Assembly (NCBI GenBank): GCA_024628785.1
Contig: CP102405.1
Span: forward strand, 248,001 to 312,000
Direction: 5' to 3'
From: Fusobacteria bacterium ZRK30
Lineage (GTDB): Bacteria > Fusobacteriota > Fusobacteriia > Fusobacteriales > Fusobacteriaceae
Length of the DNA: 64,000 bases
Shown here in pieces: positions 33,894 to 43,013 of this stretch; within the stretch, counting starts at the first letter, position 1; each line of letters opens with the position of its first letter. The translations under genes and the position numbers were made by a program. The notes beneath the pieces were generated by a model that saw only the letters and a list, made by a program, of their open reading frames with translations, did no database searches and was not told where the DNA came from.

Positions 33894-35783
33894 CTACTTT
33901 GTTTTTAATTTTTCTGTTCTTTTTTCACTCATAGGGATAGAAGTTTCATTTAAAACTCTGTCTATTTTTGTTCCTAAGTGAGCTTCTACAGATTCTAAGT
34001 TTAACTCTTTAACGTTTGGATTCCACTTTCTTTCAGGTCCTTTAACTTCTGAACCGTCCATAGCTGACTTTAACATTCCAAGAGCTCTTAAAGCGTCCTC
34101 TTTACATAAAGTGTTACAAGCAAGTACTTCGTTTTCAATTCCTTCTTCAGACTTGTTGTTATCTACCATGTATTCCATATATTTATTTCCTACAACTAAT
34201 GCACCTTGAACTGCAGAGAATGACATTCCTACTACTTTCATTCCTCTCATTCCGATTTGCTCAATGTGACTTGCGAAGTCGATATGGTTATTTCCAAATC
34301 CTTCAGTTGTTACGATAGCTCCGTCTACGTCTAAAGCTTCAACAGTCATACCTAATCTCTCAGATACATAGAATTTTTCAGCGTTTACTTGTGGACTTCC
34401 AACAAATATAACACCACATAAATCTACTTCAGGGTCGTTCATAGCTTCAATTACTAATGGCTCTCTATAGTAATGTCTAGAACATTCTTTTGATGCAGGT
34501 CCGATACAAGTTAATGCATGAACTCCTCCATCTAATACTTCTAATGGAGATAAAACGATTGGTAAGTTTCCTAAGTCAACGTTTGGTCTTCCACCCATGA
34601 TTCCTGCTGGTTCAGTTGGTAAAATGATGTTGTCATGCATTGCACCTTGTCCCATGATTTCCTTGATTACTACTACTTTTTTCTTTCCAGGTCTTCTGAA
34701 TTGAACTAACTCTTCAGTTTCTGTTACTAAAGTTTCGTCAGCTTTCTTTAATACATTTCTGATCTCTTGAGTGATGAAATCACTTGCTGAATGTGCAGCT
34801 AATGGACCAGGTCTTTCCATGTTTGTTCCAGCTTTGATTGTAACTGTAGTTTTGATGAAGATATCCCCTTTATCAGGTGATCCAGGTCTATTCCACATGA
34901 TGTTTTCAGACAAGATTCCTTCAGATGATCCGAATTCTCCTATTTGTACTCCATCTTCGTCTACACCTGTTACCATTACGATAACACCGTCGATTACTCT
35001 TGTAGTTCCTGTTCCTAAGAAGTTATCTTCTTCTTTTGTAGCTATTGGTTGAACGTCCATGATTGTCTCACTGTAAGTGTCATACTCAGCTGGAGTAATG
35101 ATCTCTACAGTCATAGCTGTTACTAATTCTTGACTTTCTACAGCTTCAGGAGCTATATCTTTTCTTACAGTAAGAGTCGTTCCCTCTATCTTAGTTTCGT
35201 CTCCGAATACTACGTTTTCTATTTTAAAATGCTTTTTAGTTAAAGTTCTTAATTTTTTTTCAGGTAATACAGCTGCATTTTCAGTAGCTGCTGCAGTTTC
35301 TTTTACTTCTACAACTTGTGCAGCTGGTGCAGTTGTTGCTGAAGTAGATGCTGCTTGAGTTCCAAACATTGGGATTTCTAAGTTGATGTCTTTCCCTTCA
35401 CCTATGTGAATTTTTAACATTCCACCATTTAATGATGTTGTCATTGGAGCAGGAGCTGCAGCTTCAGTAGTTGCTGTTGGTGTTCCTACTATTTCTTCCT
35501 TAACTTCTTCCTTTACCTCTTCAGTTTGAACGTTTAATCCCTCTAACATATCAGCTGTTAATGGTGTTAACGCTTCTGCGGTTTTAATTAATTTTGCTCC
35601 TAAAACCTCACCGATTTTTAATGTATTTTCATCAAATTTTAATAACCCTGACTCTTCTAAGTCGAAGAATATTGCTGGGTCCTCTAAGTTTGAAGGCTCG
35701 ATTATTGTTCCAGCCTCAAATCTACAACAACTTACAGCGTGATCCATTGCATGTTCTTTTGCAGTTTCTACAGTGATTGACAT
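33894..35783 (-). CDS. prdA: D-proline reductase proprotein PrdA
   Basis: 629 residues with the ATG at 35783 (GGAGGGAAAA upstream, MSITVETAKEHAMDHAV). The proprotein cuts itself between Thr425 and Cys426 (context HALT-CIGPASKE), turning the Cys into the N-terminal pyruvoyl group of the smaller subunit; sizes of about 45 and 22 kDa match the Clostridium sticklandii enzyme. An Ala/Glu/Pro-rich linker lies around residues 120-200. PrdA binds D-proline through the pyruvoyl and PrdB supplies selenocysteine. An ORF extension up to 35888 overlaps the selenocysteine tail of prdC and is rejected. Confidence 0.96.
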   Translation of the reverse strand: MSITVETAKEHAMDHAVSCCRFEAGTIIEPSNLEDPAIFFDLEESGLLKFDENTLKIGEVLGAKLIKTAEALTPLTADMLEGLNVQTEEVKEEVKEEIVGTPTATTEAAAPAPMTTSLNGGMLKIHIGEGKDINLEIPMFGTQAASTSATTAPAAQVVEVKETAAATENAAVLPEKKLRTLTKKHFKIENVVFGDETKIEGTTLTVRKDIAPEAVESQELVTAMTVEIITPAEYDTYSETIMDVQPIATKEEDNFLGTGTTRVIDGVIVMVTGVDEDGVQIGEFGSSEGILSENIMWNRPGSPDKGDIFIKTTVTIKAGTNMERPGPLAAHSASDFITQEIRNVLKKADETLVTETEELVQFRRPGKKKVVVIKEIMGQGAMHDNIILPTEPAGIMGGRPNVDLGNLPIVLSPLEVLDGGVHALTCIGPASKECSRHYYREPLVIEAMNDPEVDLCGVIFVGSPQVNAEKFYVSERLGMTVEALDVDGAIVTTEGFGNNHIDFASHIEQIGMRGMKVVGMSFSAVQGALVVGNKYMEYMVDNNKSEEGIENEVLACNTLCKEDALRALGMLKSAMDGSEVKGPERKWNPNVKELNLESVEAHLGTKIDRVLNETSIPMSEKRTEKLKTK

Positions 35784-35847
35784 TTTTCCCTCCTGATTTT
35801 CTTTTAAGATTGAATCAACATAAAAGTTAACTCTATATATATATAAT

Positions 35848-37143
35848 TTATTTTTTCTTACTTCTATAAATTTTGTGTCTTGCACCACGAAGTATGTGGT
35901 CTGTGCTATGATATACAGGTACTCCCAACCTAGGAGCTACAGTCATTACTGTATTCGTTCAGTCTTCACAAGTTCCTGTTATTATTACTTCTGCACCTTG
36001 ACTCTTTAAAAACAATACTTTTTCTGCTTGCCCTGGACAAATTCCCGGCTTATCGCATCTGTATCTTCCATTAACTTCTACCATCCTCTTACACTTGGCT
36101 TCTGCTACTACTTCTCCACCCATACCGTGAGCTATTTCGGTTAATCTTTCCTCACCAGCTCCACATTCACAAGCAATTATTCCGACTTTTCTCGTATCTT
36201 TTGGATACGGCATTGCCACTAATATTCCACCTGTAGTTTTAGTTATTGATGTATCTTCAGTTATAGCGCTTCCAGTAAATGGACCTCCAGCAACTATTTC
36301 TCCGTAAGGAAGTATATAGCCACCACTTTTTTCAATATATTCTTTTACAGTTGCTCCAATTGGAACATCTGAGAAAACTTTACCTTTTTCAGCATTTACT
36401 ACTCTTCCACCTACTGTAATATCTTTGTCGATGACAGGTTTTCTATCTTCTACAGCCAACACTAAGTTCTTTAACGTTTCTACATTAAATACTACAGCAT
36501 TTGCTTTAGATGGTAGTTCTCCTGGTTGCAATTCAATTCCCAGAACTTCTCTGACAATTACTCTTTCATCTCCAGCAGGATACATATTTGGTAACCATTT
36601 TATCTCTATATTTTCATAGTTTTTCAAAACTTTACCAATAGCCATGGCAGCTTTAAGATACTTAGGCTTCATAGCAATATAACCCATCTCAGATCCTGTA
36701 GATTCCATGGCATATTTAACACCTTTTACTACAATTTCCGGATTTTTTTCCATTAACTCTACATTATGAGATAATACAGGTTCGCACTCAGCAGCATTGG
36801 CTAGTACATAACCTCCATTTAATTTTGTAGATAATTTAACGTGACTTGGGAACCCTGCCCCACCTGATCCTACTATTCCTGCTTCAAATGCATATTCAGA
36901 AATACTTTCACATTCTTTTATTTTTAAATGATCATTTGAATTTTCTTCGGTTTGTTGAATCTCTATATAAGAATCGGTTATTTTTTTCACTACACCGTTC
37001 ACACTTGAGTGTATTTTACATCCTAATGAAATTGGTTCAGCTATACACTGACCTCTTTTCACTTCATCATCTATCTCTACAATTGATTTAGAAGGAGCTC
37101 CTACAGCCATTTTCAGAACAAACTTGAAATTTTTCATACTCAT
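35848..37143 (-). CDS. prdC: PrdC, RnfC-like electron transfer selenoprotein (in-frame TGA)
   Basis: 431 residues when TGA at 35959-35961 is read as selenocysteine (context ITGTCED-U-TNTVMTVAP). The frame then runs 36 further codons, including LGVPVYHSTDHILR, to TAA at 35848; this tail is the normal PrdC C terminus. The N-terminal part is RnfC/NqrF-like (AGIVGSGGAGFPSHVKL glycine-rich loop, near residue 90). It is thought to hand electrons from NADH/Rnf to the reductase, with a CEDU redox pair. A bulged hairpin follows the TGA. First gene of the operon; AGGGGGTG precedes the ATG. Confidence 0.92.
35919..35940 (-). promoter_or_regulatory. Candidate SECIS hairpin of prdC
   Basis: In the mRNA: GTA, a bulged G, CTCC, loop TAGGTTG, GGAG, TAC. 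It begins 18 bases after the TGA with the loop about 27-33 bases after. Same plan as the prdB hairpin (3 bp, bulged G, 4-5 bp, loop). Confidence 0.65.
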
Positions 37144-37220
37144 TAAATTTTCACCCCCTTAAATTTAAACATCCTATGTTTATACCCCCATTTTTTCATC
37201 TAAGTGAATCTTTGCACAGT

Positions 37221-37252
37221 TATATATTCACATATTTTTTATATTACGTCAA
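37221..37252 (-). promoter_or_regulatory. Possible promoter of the proline reductase operon
   Basis: TTGACG at 37247-37252 and an AATATATA -10 region at 37221-37228 on the minus strand, 18-20 bases apart, so spacing is not ideal. I see no sigma-54 TGGCAC-N5-TTGCA site in 37144-37390, although clostridial prd operons use the sigma-54 activator PrdR, and no prdR gene is adjacent. Confidence 0.45.
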
Positions 37253-37384
37253 GAATTAATTAGAATATTTCAAAAAAAAAAATACACCTCTCCTAGAGTC
37301 CAATAACCACAATAAGTGTTCTGTAACAGATTAAAACATTTTAATTTTTGATGATTTAGATATAGTTTTCACATCAAACCTTTT

Positions 37385-37421
37385 GTCAAAAAAACAAGGG
37401 ATCACAGCTTGTGATCCCTTG
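37385..37421 (-). terminator. Terminator of the helicase-xseB-ispA operon
   Basis: A perfect 12-bp stem (CAAGGGATCACA) with a 3-nt loop, then T8 on the minus strand, two bases after the ispA stop. Confidence 0.93.
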
Positions 37422-37423
37422 CA

Positions 37424-38296
37424 CTATTTTCTTCTATTTCCTATATAATCAGCCAATTCCATATGCCATTTTGCCTCGTCTCCAAAAACATCAAACATTA
37501 TTTGCTTGGCTTTTTCTACTTTTTCAACCAGGATTTCCTTAGTTTTCTCCATCCCAAAAATTGAAGGATAGGTAGATTTCAATAGTTCCCTGTCGCTTCC
37601 CACTGGTTTTCCAATCTCCTCAAAAGTTCCCTCGATATCCAAAATATCATCCTTTATCTGGAAGGCTAACCCAATTAATTCTGCATATTTTTTTAAAACT
37701 TCCCTTTTCTCAGGTTCTGCCCCTGCAATTATACAAGCGCATTCTATGGGCAGCATCAATAATTTCCCTGTTTTATGGGTATGAATATATTGCAGTGTGG
37801 GAAGATCTATCTCTTTCTCCTCAGATTCTATATCCACCATCTGTCCGCCAATCATCCCATTTACCCCTGCATAATCAGAAGTTAGTTTAACCATCTCCAC
37901 TACTTTAGACGGTTCAAGATCTTCTCTCGTTATCAAATTAAAGGCATGGGTTAGGAGTGCATCTCCTATTAATATAGCTTCTGCCTCTCCAAACTTTTTA
38001 TGAGTTGAAAATTTTCCCCTTCGATAATCATCGTTGTCTAAAGCCGGCAGATCATCGTGAACCAATGAATAAGAATGGATCATCTCTATAGCTACACTCA
38101 TAGGCAGCCCATTTTTCTCCTGAACTCCTAATAGATCCAATGTCATCAAAAGTAAGATAGGTCTCAGTCTCTTTCCACCATTCAATACAGAATATTTCAT
38201 CCCATCAGCTATAACTTTTGGATATTTTATCTCATTTAGGTATTCTTCAATAACCAGATCTACCAGTGTCCTTCTTTCCTTTAAGTATTCCTTCAT
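37424..38296 (-). CDS. ispA: Polyprenyl (farnesyl/geranylgeranyl) diphosphate synthase
   Basis: About 290 residues. Condenses isopentenyl diphosphate with allylic diphosphates for quinone and undecaprenyl lipids. First Asp-rich motif DDLPALDNDDYRRG near residue 80, second QIKDDILD near 215, plus GGKRLRP. The start at 38296 (MKEYLKERR) is six bases after AGGAGG; a directly preceding ATG at 38299 is also possible. The ribosome site overlaps the xseB stop codon, so translation is coupled. Confidence 0.93.
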   Translation of the reverse strand: MKEYLKERRTLVDLVIEEYLNEIKYPKVIADGMKYSVLNGGKRLRPILLLMTLDLLGVQEKNGLPMSVAIEMIHSYSLVHDDLPALDNDDYRRGKFSTHKKFGEAEAILIGDALLTHAFNLITREDLEPSKVVEMVKLTSDYAGVNGMIGGQMVDIESEEKEIDLPTLQYIHTHKTGKLLMLPIECACIIAGAEPEKREVLKKYAELIGLAFQIKDDILDIEGTFEEIGKPVGSDRELLKSTYPSIFGMEKTKEILVEKVEKAKQIMFDVFGDEAKWHMELADYIGNRRK

Positions 38297-38306
38297 CATT
38301 CCCCTC

Positions 38307-38522
38307 CTACTCAAAATCTTCTACTATTATTTCACCATTTTTCTCCATTACCTTCTTTACTTTTCCCTCTGCTTTTTCCAGTATAGCACCTGATTTAGTC
38401 AACAATTTCATTGCTTTTTCATATTCTTTCATGGATTCATCCAAATCCATCCCGCTTTCTAATTTTGATATTATCTCATCTATCTCACTTATATTTTCTT
38501 CAAAAGTATTTGCTTTTGCCAT
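38307..38522 (-). CDS. xseB: Exodeoxyribonuclease VII small subunit
   Basis: 71 residues, helical, with the family pattern FEENISEIDEIISKLESGMDLDESMKEYEKAMKL (split here over residues 7-41). XseB joins XseA in a nuclease that trims single-stranded DNA. The xseA gene is not in the window. It starts three bases after the helicase stop, and its stop overlaps the ispA ribosome site, giving a tight three-gene unit. xseB-ispA pairing is common in bacteria; the helicase in front is unusual. Confidence 0.92.
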   Translation of the reverse strand: MAKANTFEENISEIDEIISKLESGMDLDESMKEYEKAMKLLTKSGAILEKAEGKVKKVMEKNGEIIVEDFE

Positions 38523-38525
38523 CTT

Positions 38526-41500
38526 CTATGCCTCCTCTTCTACTATTTTCCTGTATTCCTTAAAATCATATCTTTTCTCTATTTTTTTTAACAGATCCAG
38601 CTTTTTTTCTATATCCCGTCTATTTTTTATACGAGTTATATCTTTCTCTATTCTTTCAATATAATTATATCCTAAATTATACATTAAAACCAGTTTTGAC
38701 AGTTCAATACTACCTTTTAGAGATAAAATCTCAAGATCTTGATCTTTTAATATATAACCTTTTTCTAAAAATAACTTCATCCCTTCCACATAATTATTTT
38801 GTATTATATTCATCATAGGAGTAGTTGTCCCTGCTGCATAATCCAGATCTGCACCTTTCTCTATCAACATCTTCATTATCTCATAGTCTTTTGACAGTCC
38901 TGCTGATATAAGGGGTGTGGTTCCTTCTACTTCCACATCTAACTTTACATCTTTATCCAGCAATGCTTTAATCATAGGTTTATTTCTATAGACCACCCCA
39001 TAATAAATAGGGTTATGCAGTTCAATATCTGTCCCTTTATCTATTAAATATTTAAATATATCAAACTCATCTTCTGCTATAGAGTAGATTAACGGAGTAA
39101 TTTTCAACTTGTTTTTTTCATCTGAGACCTCTCCTAATTCAGCACCACTACCTACCAATAATTTTACCATCTCCAGGTCTTTATTCTTTATGGCTATGAT
39201 TAGTGGAGTCAGACCATCTTCAGATTTGACCTCTATATCTCCTCCTAACTGAATGATTTTTTTCATATTTTTTACCTTCTTGTGTTCACATGCAAGGAGT
39301 AACAAATCATCTAATTTAGGTTTCTTCTTACACTTAGATATATATTTTTCTACAATATCTCCGTCATCTAAAATGGATATAATGGTTTTTATATTCAATT
39401 GACTGGAATAATTTTCCATCAAATAGTTGATTCCATTTTTTCCTCCATCTATATGGTAGAGTTTGATCAATAGTTTGGTAGGAGATTTTACACTATGTTT
39501 TTTTGAATCTTTACTTTTAGACTTAAATCTATCCTTTAATATTACCAAGATATCCCCTATATTTTTTTGCTGTTTCCTCATTATATATTTTTTATCTAAA
39601 TTTTCAAACTCAACTAAGGAAAATTTCTTAGAATTTATTTTTTTATCCGATAAAACTCTCACTTCATTAGCTATATCCAAGGCTGCATCATTCTTTTCCA
39701 ACTCTTGCTTCAGCCTTTTTATTAGTGGGGTTACCTCTGATTTAATTGCGTATTCAAAACTTTTTTCTAATTCCCCCTCCATCTCAAATAATTGTGAGAG
39801 TTTTTCATAATTTTCACTTTTTTCATAATATTTTTTTGCTGTTTCATAATATTTTTTTTCAAATGCGTAATCACCAATCTTATCCGTTACTACATATTTT
39901 TCCAGACAACGAGATAATGAATCATCGTTATTTACAATATACTCTATAGTTTTCTCATCATTATGCTCATTAAAGAATTCATCGGCTGCCAATTCATCTT
40001 CAGCTTTCTTTATATATTTTTTAGCTCCTGCTTTTTTAAATGCAGCAATTGCTTCTGAAAATAATTTTTGACTCAAAAATTCTTTTCCCTCTTTTAAAAA
40101 ATCTAATTCTCCACTTTTTAAAGTAAAATCTCTCTTTCCTTCAACCGTCATAGGAATCAAATAGCTTTTTAACTCCTTTAACAGGCAGACCTCTTCATTT
40201 TCTTCCATAAGGAGAAGTCTTTTTCTAGCACGAGTTAAGCCTACATACAGCAGATTAAAATAATATCTGTAGAGCTGATTTGTTTTAGCCCTCCCAGAAA
40301 AAATAATCTCCCAATATTTTTTTAACTCTGTTGCAAAGTTATAGAGCACAACCGAATCAAATTCCAGCCCTTTTATATCCTGGACTGTCAGTATTTTATT
40401 TGCTATTTTGGGTAATTCCATCCTCAGAGCTTCTTTAATTTGATTAGTTGGAACTAAGATTATAGCTGTATTTTCCTCCAACTTTTTCAAAAAGTCGTTG
40501 TCTTTTTTATAGATATATATGTCTTCTCCTTCTAATATCGAAGCTTCCTTATAATCTTCTCCTAACTTTCCGATATATTCTCCTCTGAGATCACTCAGTT
40601 TATTAGCCAGATCCACTATTTTTTTTTGGCTTCTGTAATTTTTCCCCAGCTGTTTCTCTATATATTTTCCCTTGTAAAACAATGACTTCACCCTGGAAAA
40701 ACTAAAATAAGTTGGGTTTATTATCTGATGAATATCTCCAGACAGCAATAAATTTTCTCCGTTTTTTACCAATTTTTTCAGCATATATATCTCAATCTCA
40801 GTTAAGTCCTGTACCTCATCACAGATTATACAATCAAAAATTTCTTTCCCCCTCAACGTCACCCTTCGTGCCAGATCATTTTCATCCATATAGCCTCTTT
40901 CAGTGAGCCAGCTCTGGTAAATAAGGGTGATTTTGTATATCTCTTTTCTTATCTCTTCCCTATAGACTGTATATTTCTTATTCAGCACCAAATAATCTTC
41001 CCGGGGTATAAGTTCTTGTTTTAAGTCTCTATCCCAATTCCCTGCCCCCTTGGCTCCCATACTTCCCTTTATTGTTCCCCTGATTTCCTGGTATAACTCC
41101 AAATGTTCAATACCTTTAGGAATACTTGGATTATATTCATAGATAAATTTTTCAAAGATTTTCAATCCCACGGGTTTTTCCTTCAGTTGTTTTTCATACA
41201 ACTCCTCCAAAGAGTAAAATTCAACCATCTTTTCACAACTAGGATCTCTAAACTTTTCATACATTTCATGGGCTTTTTCCTTTAAAGGCTGGGTAAATGT
41301 TATATATCCCACCTTTAAATCCTGCCGTTCCTCCAATTCCAGAGTTTTCCTGATGGCCACTGTAGTTTTACCACTTCCAGCACTTCCCTTTAAAAACAGT
41401 GGAAATTCACTGTTTAAAATTTCATACTGCTCATCATTTAGATAATAATATGTGTATTCATCCTCATTTTTAATAAATTCCAAAAGATTTTCATCAGAAG

Positions 41501-41933
41501 TGATCTCATATACTATCTTTGAATTTATTTTATTGTATATAATATCTAAATCTTCCTCTAACCTTTCACTTGAGCTTTCATAATTCTTTTCGATCTCTAA
41601 TTTTTCGACCTTTAAACTTTCAATTTTATTTTGACGCATTCCGCTTTTTACTGCCAGATCATGAGTTGAAAACAACAGCAGTACCAATACTTTTTCTCCA
41701 TATCCTGCCCGTTTAATATCTTTAAATTCAAATAATACCCTGTCGCCGCTATTTACCCTGAACTCATATAAATTTTCCCTGAGTTTCTTAACCCAAAATC
41801 CTTTGGGTATCTCAAATATCTTTTTTTTGTTTTTCGATATTTCCCTATAAAAATACTGTATCCTCTCTTTAACCTGCTTTATCTTTTCCTTAGGTACATT
41901 CTTAAAAAAATCCCCAGTTATTAAAAATCTCAT
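38526..41933 (-). CDS. RelE-like / UvrD-type helicase / TPR / ankyrin fusion protein
   Basis: 1135 residues, cytoplasmic. Residues 1-95 resemble the RelE/ParE toxin fold (WVKKLRENLYEFRV, DRVLFEFKD, then LLLFSTHDLA). Residues about 170-600 form an SF1 UvrD-type helicase: Walker A GSAGSGKTT with Lys189, Walker B CDEVQDL with Asp372/Glu373, GKNYRSQ, VQDIKGLEFDSVVL near 520 and YVGLTRARKRLLL near 565. Residues about 610-770 look like TPR-type helices (AIAAFKKAGAKKYIKKAE). Ankyrin repeats run about 890-1060 (GLTPLIIAIKNKDLEMVKLL and later copies). No antitoxin gene is next to it. It precedes xseB by three bases. Role unknown; DNA repair control or defence are possibilities. Confidence 0.85.
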   Translation of the reverse strand: MRFLITGDFFKNVPKEKIKQVKERIQYFYREISKNKKKIFEIPKGFWVKKLRENLYEFRVNSGDRVLFEFKDIKRAGYGEKVLVLLLFSTHDLAVKSGMRQNKIESLKVEKLEIEKNYESSSERLEEDLDIIYNKINSKIVYEITSDENLLEFIKNEDEYTYYYLNDEQYEILNSEFPLFLKGSAGSGKTTVAIRKTLELEERQDLKVGYITFTQPLKEKAHEMYEKFRDPSCEKMVEFYSLEELYEKQLKEKPVGLKIFEKFIYEYNPSIPKGIEHLELYQEIRGTIKGSMGAKGAGNWDRDLKQELIPREDYLVLNKKYTVYREEIRKEIYKITLIYQSWLTERGYMDENDLARRVTLRGKEIFDCIICDEVQDLTEIEIYMLKKLVKNGENLLLSGDIHQIINPTYFSFSRVKSLFYKGKYIEKQLGKNYRSQKKIVDLANKLSDLRGEYIGKLGEDYKEASILEGEDIYIYKKDNDFLKKLEENTAIILVPTNQIKEALRMELPKIANKILTVQDIKGLEFDSVVLYNFATELKKYWEIIFSGRAKTNQLYRYYFNLLYVGLTRARKRLLLMEENEEVCLLKELKSYLIPMTVEGKRDFTLKSGELDFLKEGKEFLSQKLFSEAIAAFKKAGAKKYIKKAEDELAADEFFNEHNDEKTIEYIVNNDDSLSRCLEKYVVTDKIGDYAFEKKYYETAKKYYEKSENYEKLSQLFEMEGELEKSFEYAIKSEVTPLIKRLKQELEKNDAALDIANEVRVLSDKKINSKKFSLVEFENLDKKYIMRKQQKNIGDILVILKDRFKSKSKDSKKHSVKSPTKLLIKLYHIDGGKNGINYLMENYSSQLNIKTIISILDDGDIVEKYISKCKKKPKLDDLLLLACEHKKVKNMKKIIQLGGDIEVKSEDGLTPLIIAIKNKDLEMVKLLVGSGAELGEVSDEKNKLKITPLIYSIAEDEFDIFKYLIDKGTDIELHNPIYYGVVYRNKPMIKALLDKDVKLDVEVEGTTPLISAGLSKDYEIMKMLIEKGADLDYAAGTTTPMMNIIQNNYVEGMKLFLEKGYILKDQDLEILSLKGSIELSKLVLMYNLGYNYIERIEKDITRIKNRRDIEKKLDLLKKIEKRYDFKEYRKIVEEEA

Positions 41934-42163
41934 ATGTAAATACTCCTAATTTTATGTCCTTATCTCTATTATACAATACTAAACTATAATATATATTTTA
42001 ATTTTTAAATTTTATGATAAACTATATTACAATAAAATTTAACCTCATCTATTATTAGATCTTTAACTTTCTTACACAATAAATTCAATAATAGATTTAA
42101 TAATTTTTAAACCGATCCTAACATTATTAGGCTCACTATAAATATATAATGGGAGTTGTAAGT

Positions 42164-43009
42164 ATGAAAAAATTTAATTTTATCACTTTGATATTTTTTA
42201 TCTCTATAAAAAGTTTCTCTATATCCTTTTTAGATCCTGCAGTTAATCGACTCATGATCTATATAGACAAGGATGGAGCCAATAACTATGCATTTATCCG
42301 GGGAATGACAGAAGAGCATGAAAAAAAAAGGGAAAAGTTTATTTCCCTTGGATTTGCCGCATCAGCCATTGAGCCGCGATTAAATGATAAATCTTCCTAT
42401 TCCACTGTAGTCCCCTTAATAAATGCTAAATACAATAATTTTTATACATTTGGAGGTATCTATAACGGATATACCTTCTACGAAGGCAATAAATTAAATT
42501 TAAATTTTACTGCTGAATATAGATTTGCCGGTCATACAGATGAAGATTTTAATTCTTATCTGAAGGACATTTCCGATGAGGATAATCCTGTCATGATAGG
42601 GGTTGGAGGCAGTTACCAAGTTGGTTATGTTCTTTTAACTGGTGGAATCGATCATAACATTCGCGGAAATAGTGATGAAAATACTGCATCTATAGGAATT
42701 TTAGGAGGTATCCCCTTTAAAAAATTTATTGTCCTTGGTTTTTTAAGCTATGAGATGATGAGTAACTCCTATACCAACCGATATTTCGGTACCTCTATAT
42801 CTGCTGATTTTGACATTCCATCTCATAATATAGATGGATTTGGCAGTGCTATAAGATTCACCACTGTAATAGCCTATAGTCTGAGTAGAAATGTTGATTT
42901 ATTTTCATATTATTATATCGAAGCCTTTTCAGACAACATAAAAAAAAGCCCCCTTATAAAAGGGAGCAATTCCAGTATGATAGGTTTAGGAGCTACCTAT
43001 ACTTTCTGA
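42164..43009 (+). CDS. MipA/OmpV-like outer-membrane beta-barrel protein
   Basis: 281 residues from the ATG at 42164 (GGGAG nine bases upstream; the ATG at 42149 lacks one). Signal peptide about 1-20 (KKFNFITLIFFISIKSFS), then alternating amphipathic strands and a C-terminal aromatic residue (GLGATYTF), the mark of proteins inserted by BamA. MipA/OmpV proteins act as murein-hydrolase scaffolds or small-solute channels in proteobacteria; the exact role here is unknown. It shows that the cell has an outer membrane. Its 3' end contains the terminator of the convergent glpT-like gene. Confidence 0.85.
   Translation: MKKFNFITLIFFISIKSFSISFLDPAVNRLMIYIDKDGANNYAFIRGMTEEHEKKREKFISLGFAASAIEPRLNDKSSYSTVVPLINAKYNNFYTFGGIYNGYTFYEGNKLNLNFTAEYRFAGHTDEDFNSYLKDISDEDNPVMIGVGGSYQVGYVLLTGGIDHNIRGNSDENTASIGILGGIPFKKFIVLGFLSYEMMSNSYTNRYFGTSISADFDIPSHNIDGFGSAIRFTTVIAYSLSRNVDLFSYYYIEAFSDNIKKSPLIKGSNSSMIGLGATYTF
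42941..42967 (-). terminator. Terminator of the glpT-like gene inside the mipA coding end
   Basis: On the minus strand GCTCCCTT pairs with AAGGGGGC (one mismatch) around a TTAT loop, followed by T7. It lies 47 bases after the stop at 43014, inside the convergent gene. Confidence 0.75.
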
Positions 43010-43013
43010 TTTT

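Noticed and set aside
35784-35888. N-terminal extension of prdA up to 35888
   Set aside because: It lies within the selenocysteine tail of prdC, and the ATG at 35783 has a perfect ribosome site.
37144-37390. Sigma-54 promoter of the prd operon
   Set aside because: No TGGCAC-N5-TTGCA-like sequence was found.
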